A stretch of 9,746 nt of DNA from Desulfurococcaceae archaeon (GTDB lineage: Archaea; Thermoproteota; Thermoprotei_A; Sulfolobales; Desulfurococcaceae), in assembly GCA_020833085.1 (NCBI GenBank), contig JAJHQY010000015.1, positions 1 to 9,746 on the forward strand. The letters run 5' to 3'. The notes under the pieces were generated by a model. The model searched no databases and was not told the origin of the DNA. It saw only the letters and a list, made by a program, of their open reading frames with translations. The position numbers were made by a program, and so were the translations under genes. Position 1 is the stretch's first letter. Each line of letters begins with the position of its first letter. Of the stretch, positions 1 to 5,221 are shown in pieces.

Positions 1-438
1 CATGAGAGAAGTTATTCTGTCAAGTTCGTTCATAGCTTGAACTAGATTCCTCTCGATACTGCTAATAACCTTAATCCTGGACTGCCACTTCCTCAGTTTA
101 CTTAACTGGTGTCTCTTACTGACTAGCGGCTTACCCGAGGCGTCGCGATTCATATAGTCTATTACTGTAGACAGCCCCATATCGTGAACAGTTGAAGTTA
201 TGGGGCCTCCTGTTCTCGCCCTCTTCTCCTCTTCCTCTGGTGTAAATGCTCTCCACTCAGCTCTATCATCGATAATCCTATCTGCTATAACTTCACCAGT
301 CTCTAGACACACATACTCAGCTCTCACAGAGTCGTAAACAATTTTATCTGGTGGGCAATTAGACTCCTCACTACTAGCCGCAGAAGAGCCTGTATTAGTT
401 GTGATCTCTTCTCCAGACCTCTCCTCGGAGAACACCAT
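1..438 (-). CDS. tfb: Transcription initiation factor TFB, N-terminal part (runs off the window)
   Basis: Archaeal TFIIB homologue that binds TBP-TATA-BRE and brings RNA polymerase to promoters. Only the first 146 codons are here; the reading frame is open to the left edge, and the family is usually about 300 residues. After an acidic, Ser-rich leader (1-27) comes the zinc-ribbon segment 28-51, starting CPPDKIVYD and ending CLETGEVI. Cys is kept at 28 and 44, but the usual second Cys of each pair is Asp31 and Thr47. I recall the same CPPDK...CSETG pattern in Sulfolobus TFB, so this is a crenarchaeal variant rather than damage. The B-reader/linker follows (EWRAFTPEE at 61-69, then TGGPIT and VHDMGLSTVIDY). 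The first cyclin repeat begins near 125 (RNLVQAMNELDR). The start is the ATG at 438, directly followed by GTG. A GGTG at 441-444 is only 2 nt away, so the ribosome site is weak. Identification is firm. Confidence 0.95.
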   Translation of the reverse strand, partial: MVFSEERSGEEITTNTGSSAASSEESNCPPDKIVYDSVRAEYVCLETGEVIADRIIDDRAEWRAFTPEEEEKRARTGGPITSTVHDMGLSTVIDYMNRDASGKPLVSKRHQLSKLRKWQSRIKVISSIERNLVQAMNELDRITSLM

Positions 439-454
439 TACACCCACTTAGAGG

Positions 455-490
455 CCATATATTAATATGTAAATCCCCTTATAAACTTAA
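455..490 (-). promoter_or_regulatory. Predicted tfb promoter
   Basis: Reading the minus strand, TTAA and then the TATA-like GTTTATAA (479-486) lie about 45 nt before the tfb ATG. The usual 25-nt offset puts the transcript start near 457, giving a leader of about 19 nt. A perfect 10-nt palindrome, ATATTAATAT (459-468), lies just upstream of that start and could be an operator, though AT-rich palindromes arise easily by chance. Confidence 0.5.
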
Positions 491-542
491 CGCTAAGCTT
501 ATAAGTGAGGACCGTAGAGCGCTTTAAAACCCTCTAAGCCGA

Positions 543-571
543 GGTTAAAACCCCCAACTCCAAAATATATT
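543..571 (+). promoter_or_regulatory. Predicted tRNA-Gln promoter
   Basis: TTAAAA at 544-549 lies about 37 nt before the mature tRNA 5' end, a fitting place for a TATA box with a short 5' leader. A second AT-rich block, AAATATATTA (562-571), lies closer, about 17 nt upstream. The tRNA-Ser gene at 3819 has the same two-block arrangement. Confidence 0.45.
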
Positions 572-582
572 ATCCTGGAGAC

Positions 583-670
583 AGCCGGGTCGTCTAGCGG
601 CCAAGGATGCGGGGCTTTGGCCGCACACGGAGGAAACCCCGTGACCGGGGTTCGAATCCCCGCCCGGCTA
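583..670 (+). tRNA. tRNA-Gln (anticodon TTG) with a 15-nt intron
   Basis: The acceptor stem AGCCGGG (583-589) pairs with CCCGGCT (663-669), with discriminator A670 and no encoded CCA. The D stem is 592-595 with 605-608. The anticodon stem CGGGG (610-614) pairs with CCCCG (637-641), but 22 nt separate the arms, so an intron is required. Removing 621-635 leaves the 7-nt loop CTTTGGA with anticodon TTG (617-619). The T arm is CGGGG, TTCGAAT, CCCCG (646-662). The mature sequence matches the archaeal tRNA-Gln pattern. It decodes CAA and presumably receives Gln through Glu-tRNA transamidation, as is usual in archaea. It faces away from tfb, and T-rich sequence after the gene (687-690) may stop transcription. 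Confidence 0.95.
621..635 (+). other. tRNA-Gln intron, canonical position 37/38
   Basis: The sequence folds into a bulge-helix-bulge for the archaeal splicing endonuclease. The central 4-bp helix is 615-618 (CTTT) with 630-633 (GAGG), including two G-U pairs. The 3-nt bulges are 619-621 and 634-636, and each is cut after its second base. The inner helix is only two base pairs (622-623 with 628-629), closed by a CACA loop. Confidence 0.88.
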
Positions 671-708
671 CTTCTCATATTTCACATTTTCTAATTACAC
701 TAATAGCC

Positions 709-722
709 CGGCTCTAGAGCCG
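709..722. repeat. 14-nt perfect palindrome
   Basis: CGGCTCTAGAGCCG lies 39 nt past tRNA-Gln and upstream of the membrane-protein gene. It could fold as a short hairpin at the end of the tRNA transcript or act as a binding site. No T run follows it. Confidence 0.4.
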
Positions 723-738
723 CATTTGTGCAGTGCCG

Positions 739-846
739 TGTTTATAATACTACACTTTTTACCTTATCCCCATTAATGCTACTATAATCATAGAGGCCTA
801 AGTAAGTTAAATCGTACTTTGACGCGATCAATAGGCTAATAGGTGA
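739..846 (+). promoter_or_regulatory. Upstream region of the membrane-protein gene
   Basis: Two TATA-like sites are visible: TTTATAAT (741-748), which would give a leader of roughly 80 nt, and AGTTAAAT (805-812), which would give a leader of about 16 nt. AGGTGA (841-846) is a good Shine-Dalgarno 4 nt before the TTG at 851 and favours that start. Which promoter is used cannot be decided from sequence. Confidence 0.4.
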
Positions 847-850
847 AAGC

Positions 851-1378
851 TTGGGGGAGATTTTCGCGGCAAGAATGCGTATACTTAAGGGAAAGCCTAC
901 TTTACCGCTCTGGGTATTCTTAGCAGTACTAATACTCAATCCACTGCACTTATTTGTACCGGGTTATGTCCCACCGGGAAATGATACAAGAGCACACTTG
1001 TTCAGAATATCGGGATTCCACGGGGAGTTTATTGAAAACACTGGGTTAAGTCTTAGACAGTACAACGGCGTTGTTCTTCTAAATTATGGTCCGCTCTTCT
1101 ACGCACTTGCATACGTTATTTTTATTCTAAGTGACCCGGTAACCGCGTACAATGTACTCAGAGTTGCAGTGATCTCTCTGTATTTCAGCTCCGTCTACTA
1201 CTTTTCGCTTAAATATAGTTTAGATAGGAAAAGAGCTATAATAGCTTCTCTTATTGCTGGGCTCTTCCCCACAATGTGGATCGTGTATTATAATGGAGTG
1301 TACCCCTATTTACTATCTTGGAGTTTTACTCTCTTATCGGCAGCATTAGTACTCTCTACCTCTAGAACCCCCCCGTGA
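851..1378 (+). CDS. Multi-pass membrane protein, N-terminal part of a frame-split gene (GT-C/PTPS-related type)
   Basis: This is the first 174 residues of what appears to be one 887-residue membrane protein whose frame breaks at a C7 run. The start is TTG at 851, served by AGGTGA at 841-846; ATG at 875 is an alternative. Hydrophobic segments lie near residues 20-37, 82-94, 101-120, 128-146 and 152-170. The first loop has GNDTRAHLFRI (43-53). An acidic residue here followed by a His/Arg-rich stretch is typical of GT-C-fold proteins and of the 'PTPS-related' membrane family (PF10131). That suggests lipid-linked sugar transfer or envelope polymer assembly, but this is inference. The frame stops at TGA 1376-1378 right after the C run, in the middle of the membrane domain, so the product would be useless alone. 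The next ORF continues the topology without a gap. Confidence 0.75.
   Translation: MGEIFAARMRILKGKPTLPLWVFLAVLILNPLHLFVPGYVPPGNDTRAHLFRISGFHGEFIENTGLSLRQYNGVVLLNYGPLFYALAYVIFILSDPVTAYNVLRVAVISLYFSSVYYFSLKYSLDRKRAIIASLIAGLFPTMWIVYYNGVYPYLLSWSFTLLSAALVLSTSRTPP
1368..1378 (+). other. Frameshift site: C7 run followed by G-TGA
   Basis: The upstream frame reads ACC CCC CCG TGA. The downstream coding frame requires skipping one base (ACC CCC c CGT GAC). The cause could be an indel in a homopolymer (real or a sequencing error), slippage giving mixed products, or programmed +1 frameshifting on proline codons before a stop. Confidence 0.8.
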
Positions 1379-1403
1379 CCCATATTCTTTAATAGCTTCT
1401 AGT

Positions 1404-3515
1404 GTGCTCTGCTCCCTCTCTGTCCTCAGCCATATATATGGGTTATTTAACGCTATTCTACCGCTACTAGTGATCTTTACGCAAAAGCGCTACTCGCTAT
1501 TAGAGCAACTGCAGAGAGTGATTGCGTTTTCTCCCATCACAGTTGGGTGTTCGCTTGGATACCTATACGCGGTAGTTACTACTTACGCCTACTCTTCACC
1601 ACTATACGAATTATCACCACTGTCGGGAATTCCTCGAATACAATACAACTCGCTGTGTATAGACATAATGCTTGTTTCTCTAATTACGGTATACTTAGCC
1701 GTATCGATCAGCTCACTACTACGTAGACGCAGTGAAATTTACTCGTCTCGAGCAGAGGTGGCTATGTTAGTATTTACACTAGTCTCTCTATTACCAATAA
1801 TTGTACCGGCTCTATTGCCTAATTACTCCAGACTTATCCACCAGTTTACGCTCTTTATAATCCCGTGGAGATTTCTCTATGTAAATAACGCGTCTCTCCT
1901 AGCTATTCACATTTCTTCACGAATACGAAATTTCGCGAGTAGAGAGAAACTACTCTACATTTGTTTACTTGGATCTATTCTGACAAGTATTGCTGGAGCT
2001 ATTTTAACTACACATGTGTATATGAGTTACGAACTGGACATTAACACTGCGTACCCAGGATTTACGAGCACTGTGAGAGGTCGGAGAGCGCTTGTCACAG
2101 AGCCGGTGTTGTCGTGGCCGAATAGTCCAGTAGCCTTCTCGCTAATTTACAACTACTCGACATCTACTGGTTCATATAATCAAGGTGATCCCGCGTTCTT
2201 TGATCTCACTGTGTACTATGAGTGGATTCGAGACCTCGTGACAAATCCTGTAGTTGCAAAGAACGTTCTCGAGTTGTCCTGGTCGAAGTTCCTTTTAACG
2301 ACAACCCCCGTGGACATTGACCTCTACGCAAAGTACGCTGAGATTCCGTTAACGAAGTGCAATGTAGAGGAATTAGCAAATACACTAGTTTTTACTTGCA
2401 TGCTCGAAAAGCCCATTAAACTAACAGAATTTACTGGTTTAAAGATACTTACACTCACTAATAGTACCTCGCAAATACAGAACGCTACATTCATACTCGA
2501 ATCAGGCGTAGAGATACCACTTGAAATGGTGCAGTCAAGTCAAAACCTAGTTGTTTTCCAGCAAATGAGGAGAAATGAGGACTATGTTATCGGTTTAAAG
2601 ATCTACGCTGGGACTACTAGTTTAGACTCAATACTATCTATTGAAATAGGCGAGTTGCTACTTCGCAGAGTTAGCGTGTACAGTTACAAGGGTTATAATG
2701 TGTTCTTTTACGAGTACATAGGTGATCCCAAGCCGGTCCTCTGCTCAAAGATCGTGTTGATCGATCACGGAAGCCTCCAGCCACAGATCATAAATCTATT
2801 TGCAGAAGACGGCTACAAGGCTATATTAGTAGACGTGAACGCGGTTAAGCACTCAATTAAATACATTGAGCCGTTTGTAAGCGGAGTTATAGTAGACAGC
2901 GAGGAGAAGGCTGAGAAATATATAGGTAATAGTAGTTTAAAAGCCGTAGTATTAAAGTACGGCTTAAAATTCAAAATAACACCAGTGAATTCTAATCTAT
3001 TAGTAATAGAGACCCCCGTCGTGAAACCGGGTATTTTACCACGAGATCCTGGAAACCTCTATATTTACACTAGCTGGAATTCACGAGTATCAAGTAAGTG
3101 GATTAAGGAACTTGTAAACGAGTCTTCACTATTGTGGAGTTACATTAAGAGCTTCTTTAATTTAGATGAAAAACCGTGCAACGCAATAGTAAACTTCAAT
3201 CCACCCCTTATCGAAGTGAACATTAATTACGAGGGGTATGTAGCGTTAGTAAAAGTCGCGTACATTCCGTACTGGAGGTCTAATACCGTGTACACCAAGT
3301 CAACGTGCGGATTAATTGTAGTGATCCCGGTCTCGAGTACTAATAAACTTTACTTAAAGTGGAATCCCCCATTTATTCGCGAGGCGTACGCTGTATCCGT
3401 AGCCACAGCCTTGGTCACGATATCGTATTTAATAGCTGGTTACAAGTCCGCTAAATATGCCACTACGAGTACTTCTCCGCGTAGTAGAATAGTTGAAGGT
3501 ATTTTAAGCACTTAG
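1404..3515 (+). CDS. Same membrane protein, C-terminal part (+1 frame)
   Basis: This frame is open from 1374, well before the GTG at 1404, and no Shine-Dalgarno precedes 1404, so it is best read as a continuation of the ORF starting at 851. If one C of 1368-1374 is skipped, the protein reads ...STSRTP-RDPYSLIASSV... without a break. About six further hydrophobic segments follow up to about 2030: after SHIYGLF, SPITVGCSLGYLYAV, IMLVSLITVYLAV, MLVFTLVSLLPII, TLFIIPWRFLYV and LLGSILTSIAGAIL. Then comes a soluble region of roughly 440 residues with many N-x-S/T sites, probably facing outside. A last membrane helix (SVATALVTISYLIAG) and a short basic tail close the protein. This layout resembles archaeal YfhO/PTPS-related GT-C proteins. 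No substrate can be named. Confidence 0.75.
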   Translation: MLCSLSVLSHIYGLFNAILPLLVIFTQKRYSLLEQLQRVIAFSPITVGCSLGYLYAVVTTYAYSSPLYELSPLSGIPRIQYNSLCIDIMLVSLITVYLAVSISSLLRRRSEIYSSRAEVAMLVFTLVSLLPIIVPALLPNYSRLIHQFTLFIIPWRFLYVNNASLLAIHISSRIRNFASREKLLYICLLGSILTSIAGAILTTHVYMSYELDINTAYPGFTSTVRGRRALVTEPVLSWPNSPVAFSLIYNYSTSTGSYNQGDPAFFDLTVYYEWIRDLVTNPVVAKNVLELSWSKFLLTTTPVDIDLYAKYAEIPLTKCNVEELANTLVFTCMLEKPIKLTEFTGLKILTLTNSTSQIQNATFILESGVEIPLEMVQSSQNLVVFQQMRRNEDYVIGLKIYAGTTSLDSILSIEIGELLLRRVSVYSYKGYNVFFYEYIGDPKPVLCSKIVLIDHGSLQPQIINLFAEDGYKAILVDVNAVKHSIKYIEPFVSGVIVDSEEKAEKYIGNSSLKAVVLKYGLKFKITPVNSNLLVIETPVVKPGILPRDPGNLYIYTSWNSRVSSKWIKELVNESSLLWSYIKSFFNLDEKPCNAIVNFNPPLIEVNINYEGYVALVKVAYIPYWRSNTVYTKSTCGLIVVIPVSSTNKLYLKWNPPFIREAYAVSVATALVTISYLIAGYKSAKYATTSTSPRSRIVEGILST

Positions 3516-3529
3516 ACGTGATAAAGTGA

Positions 3530-3606
3530 TAGACCCGATGAAGCCCCGTCGGGAGACTACCCTCGGAGTAGTGATTCGTGAAGAATCCCCTGGCTGCGAG
3601 GGTCTA
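3530..3606. ncRNA. GC-rich foldable island, possible unassigned structured RNA
   Basis: The 90 bases 3531-3620 are about 60% G+C, well above the flanks. In AT-leaning hyperthermophile genomes this often marks RNA genes. TAGACCC (3530-3536) pairs with GGGTCTA (3600-3606). Inside are hairpins ACTAC/GTAGT (3557-3571) and GATTC/GAATC (3573-3587). A rival pairing is CCCTCG (3560-3565) with CGAGGG (3597-3602). I could not match it to 5S, SRP RNA, RNase P RNA, tRNA, C/D or H/ACA consensus, and the strand is unknown. It lies between convergent genes, so it may instead be a shared 3'-end structure. Confidence 0.35.
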
Positions 3607-3657
3607 CTCTCCACTCCCCAATGTACACGGAATTTACTGTATGGTAAAGTAGAGTAG
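3604..3657. repeat. Nested inverted repeats between the GC-rich island and the C/D RNA
   Basis: CTACTCT (3604-3610) is complementary to AGAGTAG (3651-3657), and between them TTTAC (3633-3637) pairs with GTAAA (3644-3648) around a 6-nt loop. This could end transcripts arriving from either side. The outer arm shares bases with the terminal stem of the minus-strand C/D RNA, so both folds cannot use them at once. Confidence 0.4.
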
Positions 3658-3725
3658 TCAGATGCGGCCTATTTCTTCACTATTAGTCTTACCTGTGATC
3701 CGACCGCTGAAAGCTCATCACTACT
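3653..3725 (-). ncRNA. Candidate C/D box sRNA (2'-O-methylation guide)
   Basis: On the minus strand the order is: stem AGTAG (3725-3721), perfect box C GTGATGA (3721-3715), a 12-nt guide (3714-3703), D'-like CGGA (3702-3699), an 18-nt spacer, C'-like GTGAAGA (3680-3674), a second 12-nt guide (3673-3662), perfect box D CTGA (3661-3658), and stem CTACT (3657-3653), complementary to the first stem. Both guides being exactly 12 nt and the stem abutting C and D are the archaeal architecture. Guide 1 is complementary to ACCGCTGAAAGC, which I recall as a conserved stretch in domain VI of archaeal 23S rRNA; the fifth-base rule predicts methylation of the C before UGAAAG. Guide 2 is complementary to ATGCGGCCTATT, whose core UGCGGCCUAU occurs, as I recall, in the 5' domain of crenarchaeal 16S rRNA, predicting the middle G of UGCGGCC. 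Weak points are the degenerate D' box and the long D'-C' spacer. Confidence 0.75.
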
Positions 3726-3751
3726 AGTAGACACTACCAACCGACACTAAA

Positions 3752-3762
3752 AATCTTTAACG
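3752..3762 (-). promoter_or_regulatory. Predicted promoter of the C/D box sRNA
   Basis: Minus-strand CGTTAAAGATT, centred near 3757, lies about 26 nt upstream of 3731. That would start a transcript some 6 nt before the predicted terminal stem of the sRNA. Confidence 0.4.
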
Positions 3763-3782
3763 AAGTTCGAGTTACACATATT

Positions 3783-3810
3783 GTTAAAAAGCTGGAATTA
3801 AATATATTTA
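3783..3810 (+). promoter_or_regulatory. Predicted tRNA-Ser promoter (also serving the radical SAM gene)
   Basis: GTTAAAAA (3783-3790) lies about 33 nt before the mature tRNA. TTAAATATATTTAA (3798-3811) is a second AT-rich block nearer the gene. There is no room for another promoter between the tRNA and the downstream CDS. Confidence 0.45.
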
Positions 3811-3818
3811 AGAGTGAA

Positions 3819-3930
3819 GCCGGGGTGCCCGAGCGGACTAAGGGGGTGGGCTCGAGTTTCCAGCGCTTAGATCTTCGAGAGACCCACTGCCCCCTAGAGG
3901 GGCGCGCGGGTTCGAATCCCGCCCCCGGCG
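3819..3930 (+). tRNA. tRNA-Ser (anticodon CGA) with a 25-nt intron
   Basis: The acceptor stem GCCGGGG (3819-3825) pairs with CCCCGGC (3923-3929). Discriminator G3930 fits serine, and no CCA is encoded. The anticodon stem GTGGG (3846-3850) pairs with CCCAC (3883-3887). Splicing out 3857-3881 leaves the loop CTCGAGA with anticodon CGA (3853-3855), which decodes UCG. The long variable arm with its GCCCC/GGGGC stem (3889-3905) is the type II form of serine tRNA. The T arm is GCGGG, TTCGAAT, CCCGC (3906-3922). The gene ends 15 nt before the start of the next CDS on the same strand. Confidence 0.95.
3857..3881 (+). other. tRNA-Ser intron, canonical position 37/38
   Basis: The central helix of the bulge-helix-bulge is perfect: 3851-3854 (CTCG) with 3876-3879 (CGAG). 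The 3-nt bulges are 3855-3857 and 3880-3882, each cut after the second base. I see no convincing inner helix in the intron, so the motif may be of the relaxed type. Confidence 0.85.
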
Positions 3931-3945
3931 CTTCGGTGTCTCCTC

Positions 3946-4977
3946 GTGCTTGTTAAAGCAAGGCTCTTTGAAAACCTAAATGGTGGGCTGGTTAGGTGCG
4001 AGGTTTGCGAGAGGAAGTGTGTTTTGAGGAGTGGTGTTCGTGGGCCCTGTAAAAATTACGCGAATATTAATGGTGCGCTATACCACGTGGGTTACGGCAA
4101 GCTTAGTGCTATTGAGAGCAGGCCTATTGAAATTAAACCTCTCTACCACTACTGGCCTGGTTCAACAGCACTAACATATAGCAATTACGGTTGCAATTTC
4201 TACTGTCCCTGGTGTCAAAACGACCATTTAAGCTACAGCGAGCCACCAGAAGGCGGTACTACTATCTCCCCAGAGGAGCTCGTTAAATTAGCTATTTTAA
4301 ATGGCGACGAGGGGGTCTCAGCGAGTTTTAATGAGCCAATAACTAATCTCGACTACGTAATAGACGTGACCGAGCTCGCTGTAAAGAACAATCTCTACTC
4401 AATGATGGTGACAAATATGTACTTCACCACAAGATCTCTCAAAGCCGTTATAGAAGCCGGTGTAGATGGCTTCTCAGCAGATATTAAGGGCTGCCCCTCA
4501 ATGAAGAGAGCTCTTGTAGGCATAGATCACAGTATTGTTTACAGAAACGCTAAATTAGCTATTAACATGGGGGCCCATGTTGAAATAGTGTACCTAGTAG
4601 TTACAAATACAAATGACTTTAACGAGTGCGTCGAGTGGATTATTAACACTCACTTAAAGGAATTAGGTCCTGATGTCCCCCTACATATTAATAGATACTA
4701 CTCCGCTCACAGATGGAGAGAGCCTCCAACACCTATAAGTAAACTACTTGAAATTCGAAATTACGCTGTTAAAGAGGGGTTAAAGTATGTCTATGTAGGT
4801 AACGTGTGGAACTCTGAACTCGAATCGACGAGATGTCCTAGGTGCGGCAAACTACTTATACATAGAAGTGGGTACAGAGTATTAGGTGTATACCTGGATC
4901 GATCGAATGGCAAATACAAATGCAAGCGTTGTGGCGAGGTCATTCCCATAAGAGGAAAAGTCGTGTTAAAAACCTAG
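3946..4977 (+). CDS. amrS: Radical SAM protein, AmmeMemoRadiSam / PflA-like
   Basis: A 343-residue enzyme of the COG1180 pyruvate-formate-lyase-activase-like group. N-terminal cysteines 18, 21, 25 and 35 (CEVCERKC then GPC) precede the family signature PIEIKPLYHYWPGSTAL (60-76). The radical SAM motif is C83-x3-C87-x2-C90 in GCNFYCPWCQN, which binds a [4Fe-4S] cluster that cleaves S-adenosylmethionine. A C-terminal zinc ribbon (C297, C300, C326, C329) follows YVYVGNV, as in some archaeal members. The family often occurs with AMMECR1 and Memo proteins, neither of which is in this window; the substrate is unsettled. The start is GTG at 3946, with GGTG at 3935-3938 spaced 7 nt. The gene begins 15 nt after tRNA-Ser, so its mRNA is probably released when the tRNA 3' end is processed. 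Family assignment is firm, function is not. Confidence 0.9.
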   Translation: MLVKARLFENLNGGLVRCEVCERKCVLRSGVRGPCKNYANINGALYHVGYGKLSAIESRPIEIKPLYHYWPGSTALTYSNYGCNFYCPWCQNDHLSYSEPPEGGTTISPEELVKLAILNGDEGVSASFNEPITNLDYVIDVTELAVKNNLYSMMVTNMYFTTRSLKAVIEAGVDGFSADIKGCPSMKRALVGIDHSIVYRNAKLAINMGAHVEIVYLVVTNTNDFNECVEWIINTHLKELGPDVPLHINRYYSAHRWREPPTPISKLLEIRNYAVKEGLKYVYVGNVWNSELESTRCPRCGKLLIHRSGYRVLGVYLDRSNGKYKCKRCGEVIPIRGKVVLKT

Positions 4978-5022
4978 CCGAGCTCGCTGTATAAGAGAAA
5001 GCGCAGGGCATTACTTCTATTT

Positions 5023-5084
5023 CCGCAAAGCGGCCACTAAGAACATTATTACACGTGCTTAAGCCAGATTAGGGTTGTTAGTGG
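5023..5084. repeat. Two adjacent stem-loops between convergent genes
   Basis: CCGC AAA GCGG (5023-5033) is followed at once by CCACTAAGAAC (5034-5044), complementary at 10 of 11 positions to GTTGTTAGTGG (5074-5084). The 29-nt loop includes CACGTG and CTTAAG. The site lies in the 133-nt gap between the radical SAM stop and the 3' end of tRNA-Leu. It may end both transcripts or be a small RNA. No box motif was found on either strand. Confidence 0.4.
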
Positions 5085-5110
5085 TAGTAAGGAGCTAATT
5101 GGAGTTAAAG

Positions 5111-5195
5111 TGCGGGGGGTGGGATTTGAACCCACGCAGGCCTACGCCATCGGGTCCTAAGCCCGACCCCTTTGACCAGGCTCGGGCACCCCCGC
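5111..5195 (-). tRNA. tRNA-Leu (anticodon TAG), no intron
   Basis: On the minus strand the acceptor GCGGGGG (5195-5189) pairs with CCCCCGC, followed by discriminator A at 5111 and no encoded CCA. The anticodon stem TCGGG/CCCGA closes a normal 7-nt loop, CTTAGGA (5161-5155), with anticodon TAG, which decodes CUA. The extended variable arm is typical of leucine tRNA, and the T arm is GTGGG, TTCAAAT, CCCAC. The gene starts 11 nt after the stop codon of the FAU-1 gene on the same strand. Confidence 0.95.
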
Positions 5196-5204
5196 ACACT
5201 CCGA

Positions 5205-5221
5205 TTTTAAATTTTTATTTC
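5205..5221 (-). promoter_or_regulatory. Possible tRNA-Leu promoter inside the FAU-1 3' end
   Basis: Minus-strand AATAAAAATTTAAAAT covers the last codons and stop of the FAU-1 gene, about 10-26 nt before the tRNA. It could be a TATA box for the tRNA, or the tRNA may be processed from the FAU-1 transcript. Confidence 0.35.

Noticed and set aside
742..939. 65-codon minus-strand ORF
   Set aside because: It overlaps the start of the membrane-protein gene on the other strand, matches no family I know, and its region is better explained as promoter plus coding start.
1404..1406. GTG at 1404 as the start of an independent gene
   Set aside because: It has no ribosome site, the frame is open well upstream, and the protein would begin in the middle of a membrane domain that the preceding ORF completes.
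3525..3600. Possible C/D boxes on the plus strand (GTGATAG, CCGATGA, GTGATTC)
   Set aside because: Each is two or more bases off the C consensus and no CTGA lies at a guide-length distance.
3530..3606. GC-rich island as an H/ACA RNA or degenerate tRNA
   Set aside because: No ACA/ANA box follows the 3' stem on either strand, no TTCRANT T-loop is present, and the arms do not fit a cloverleaf, so it is left unassigned.
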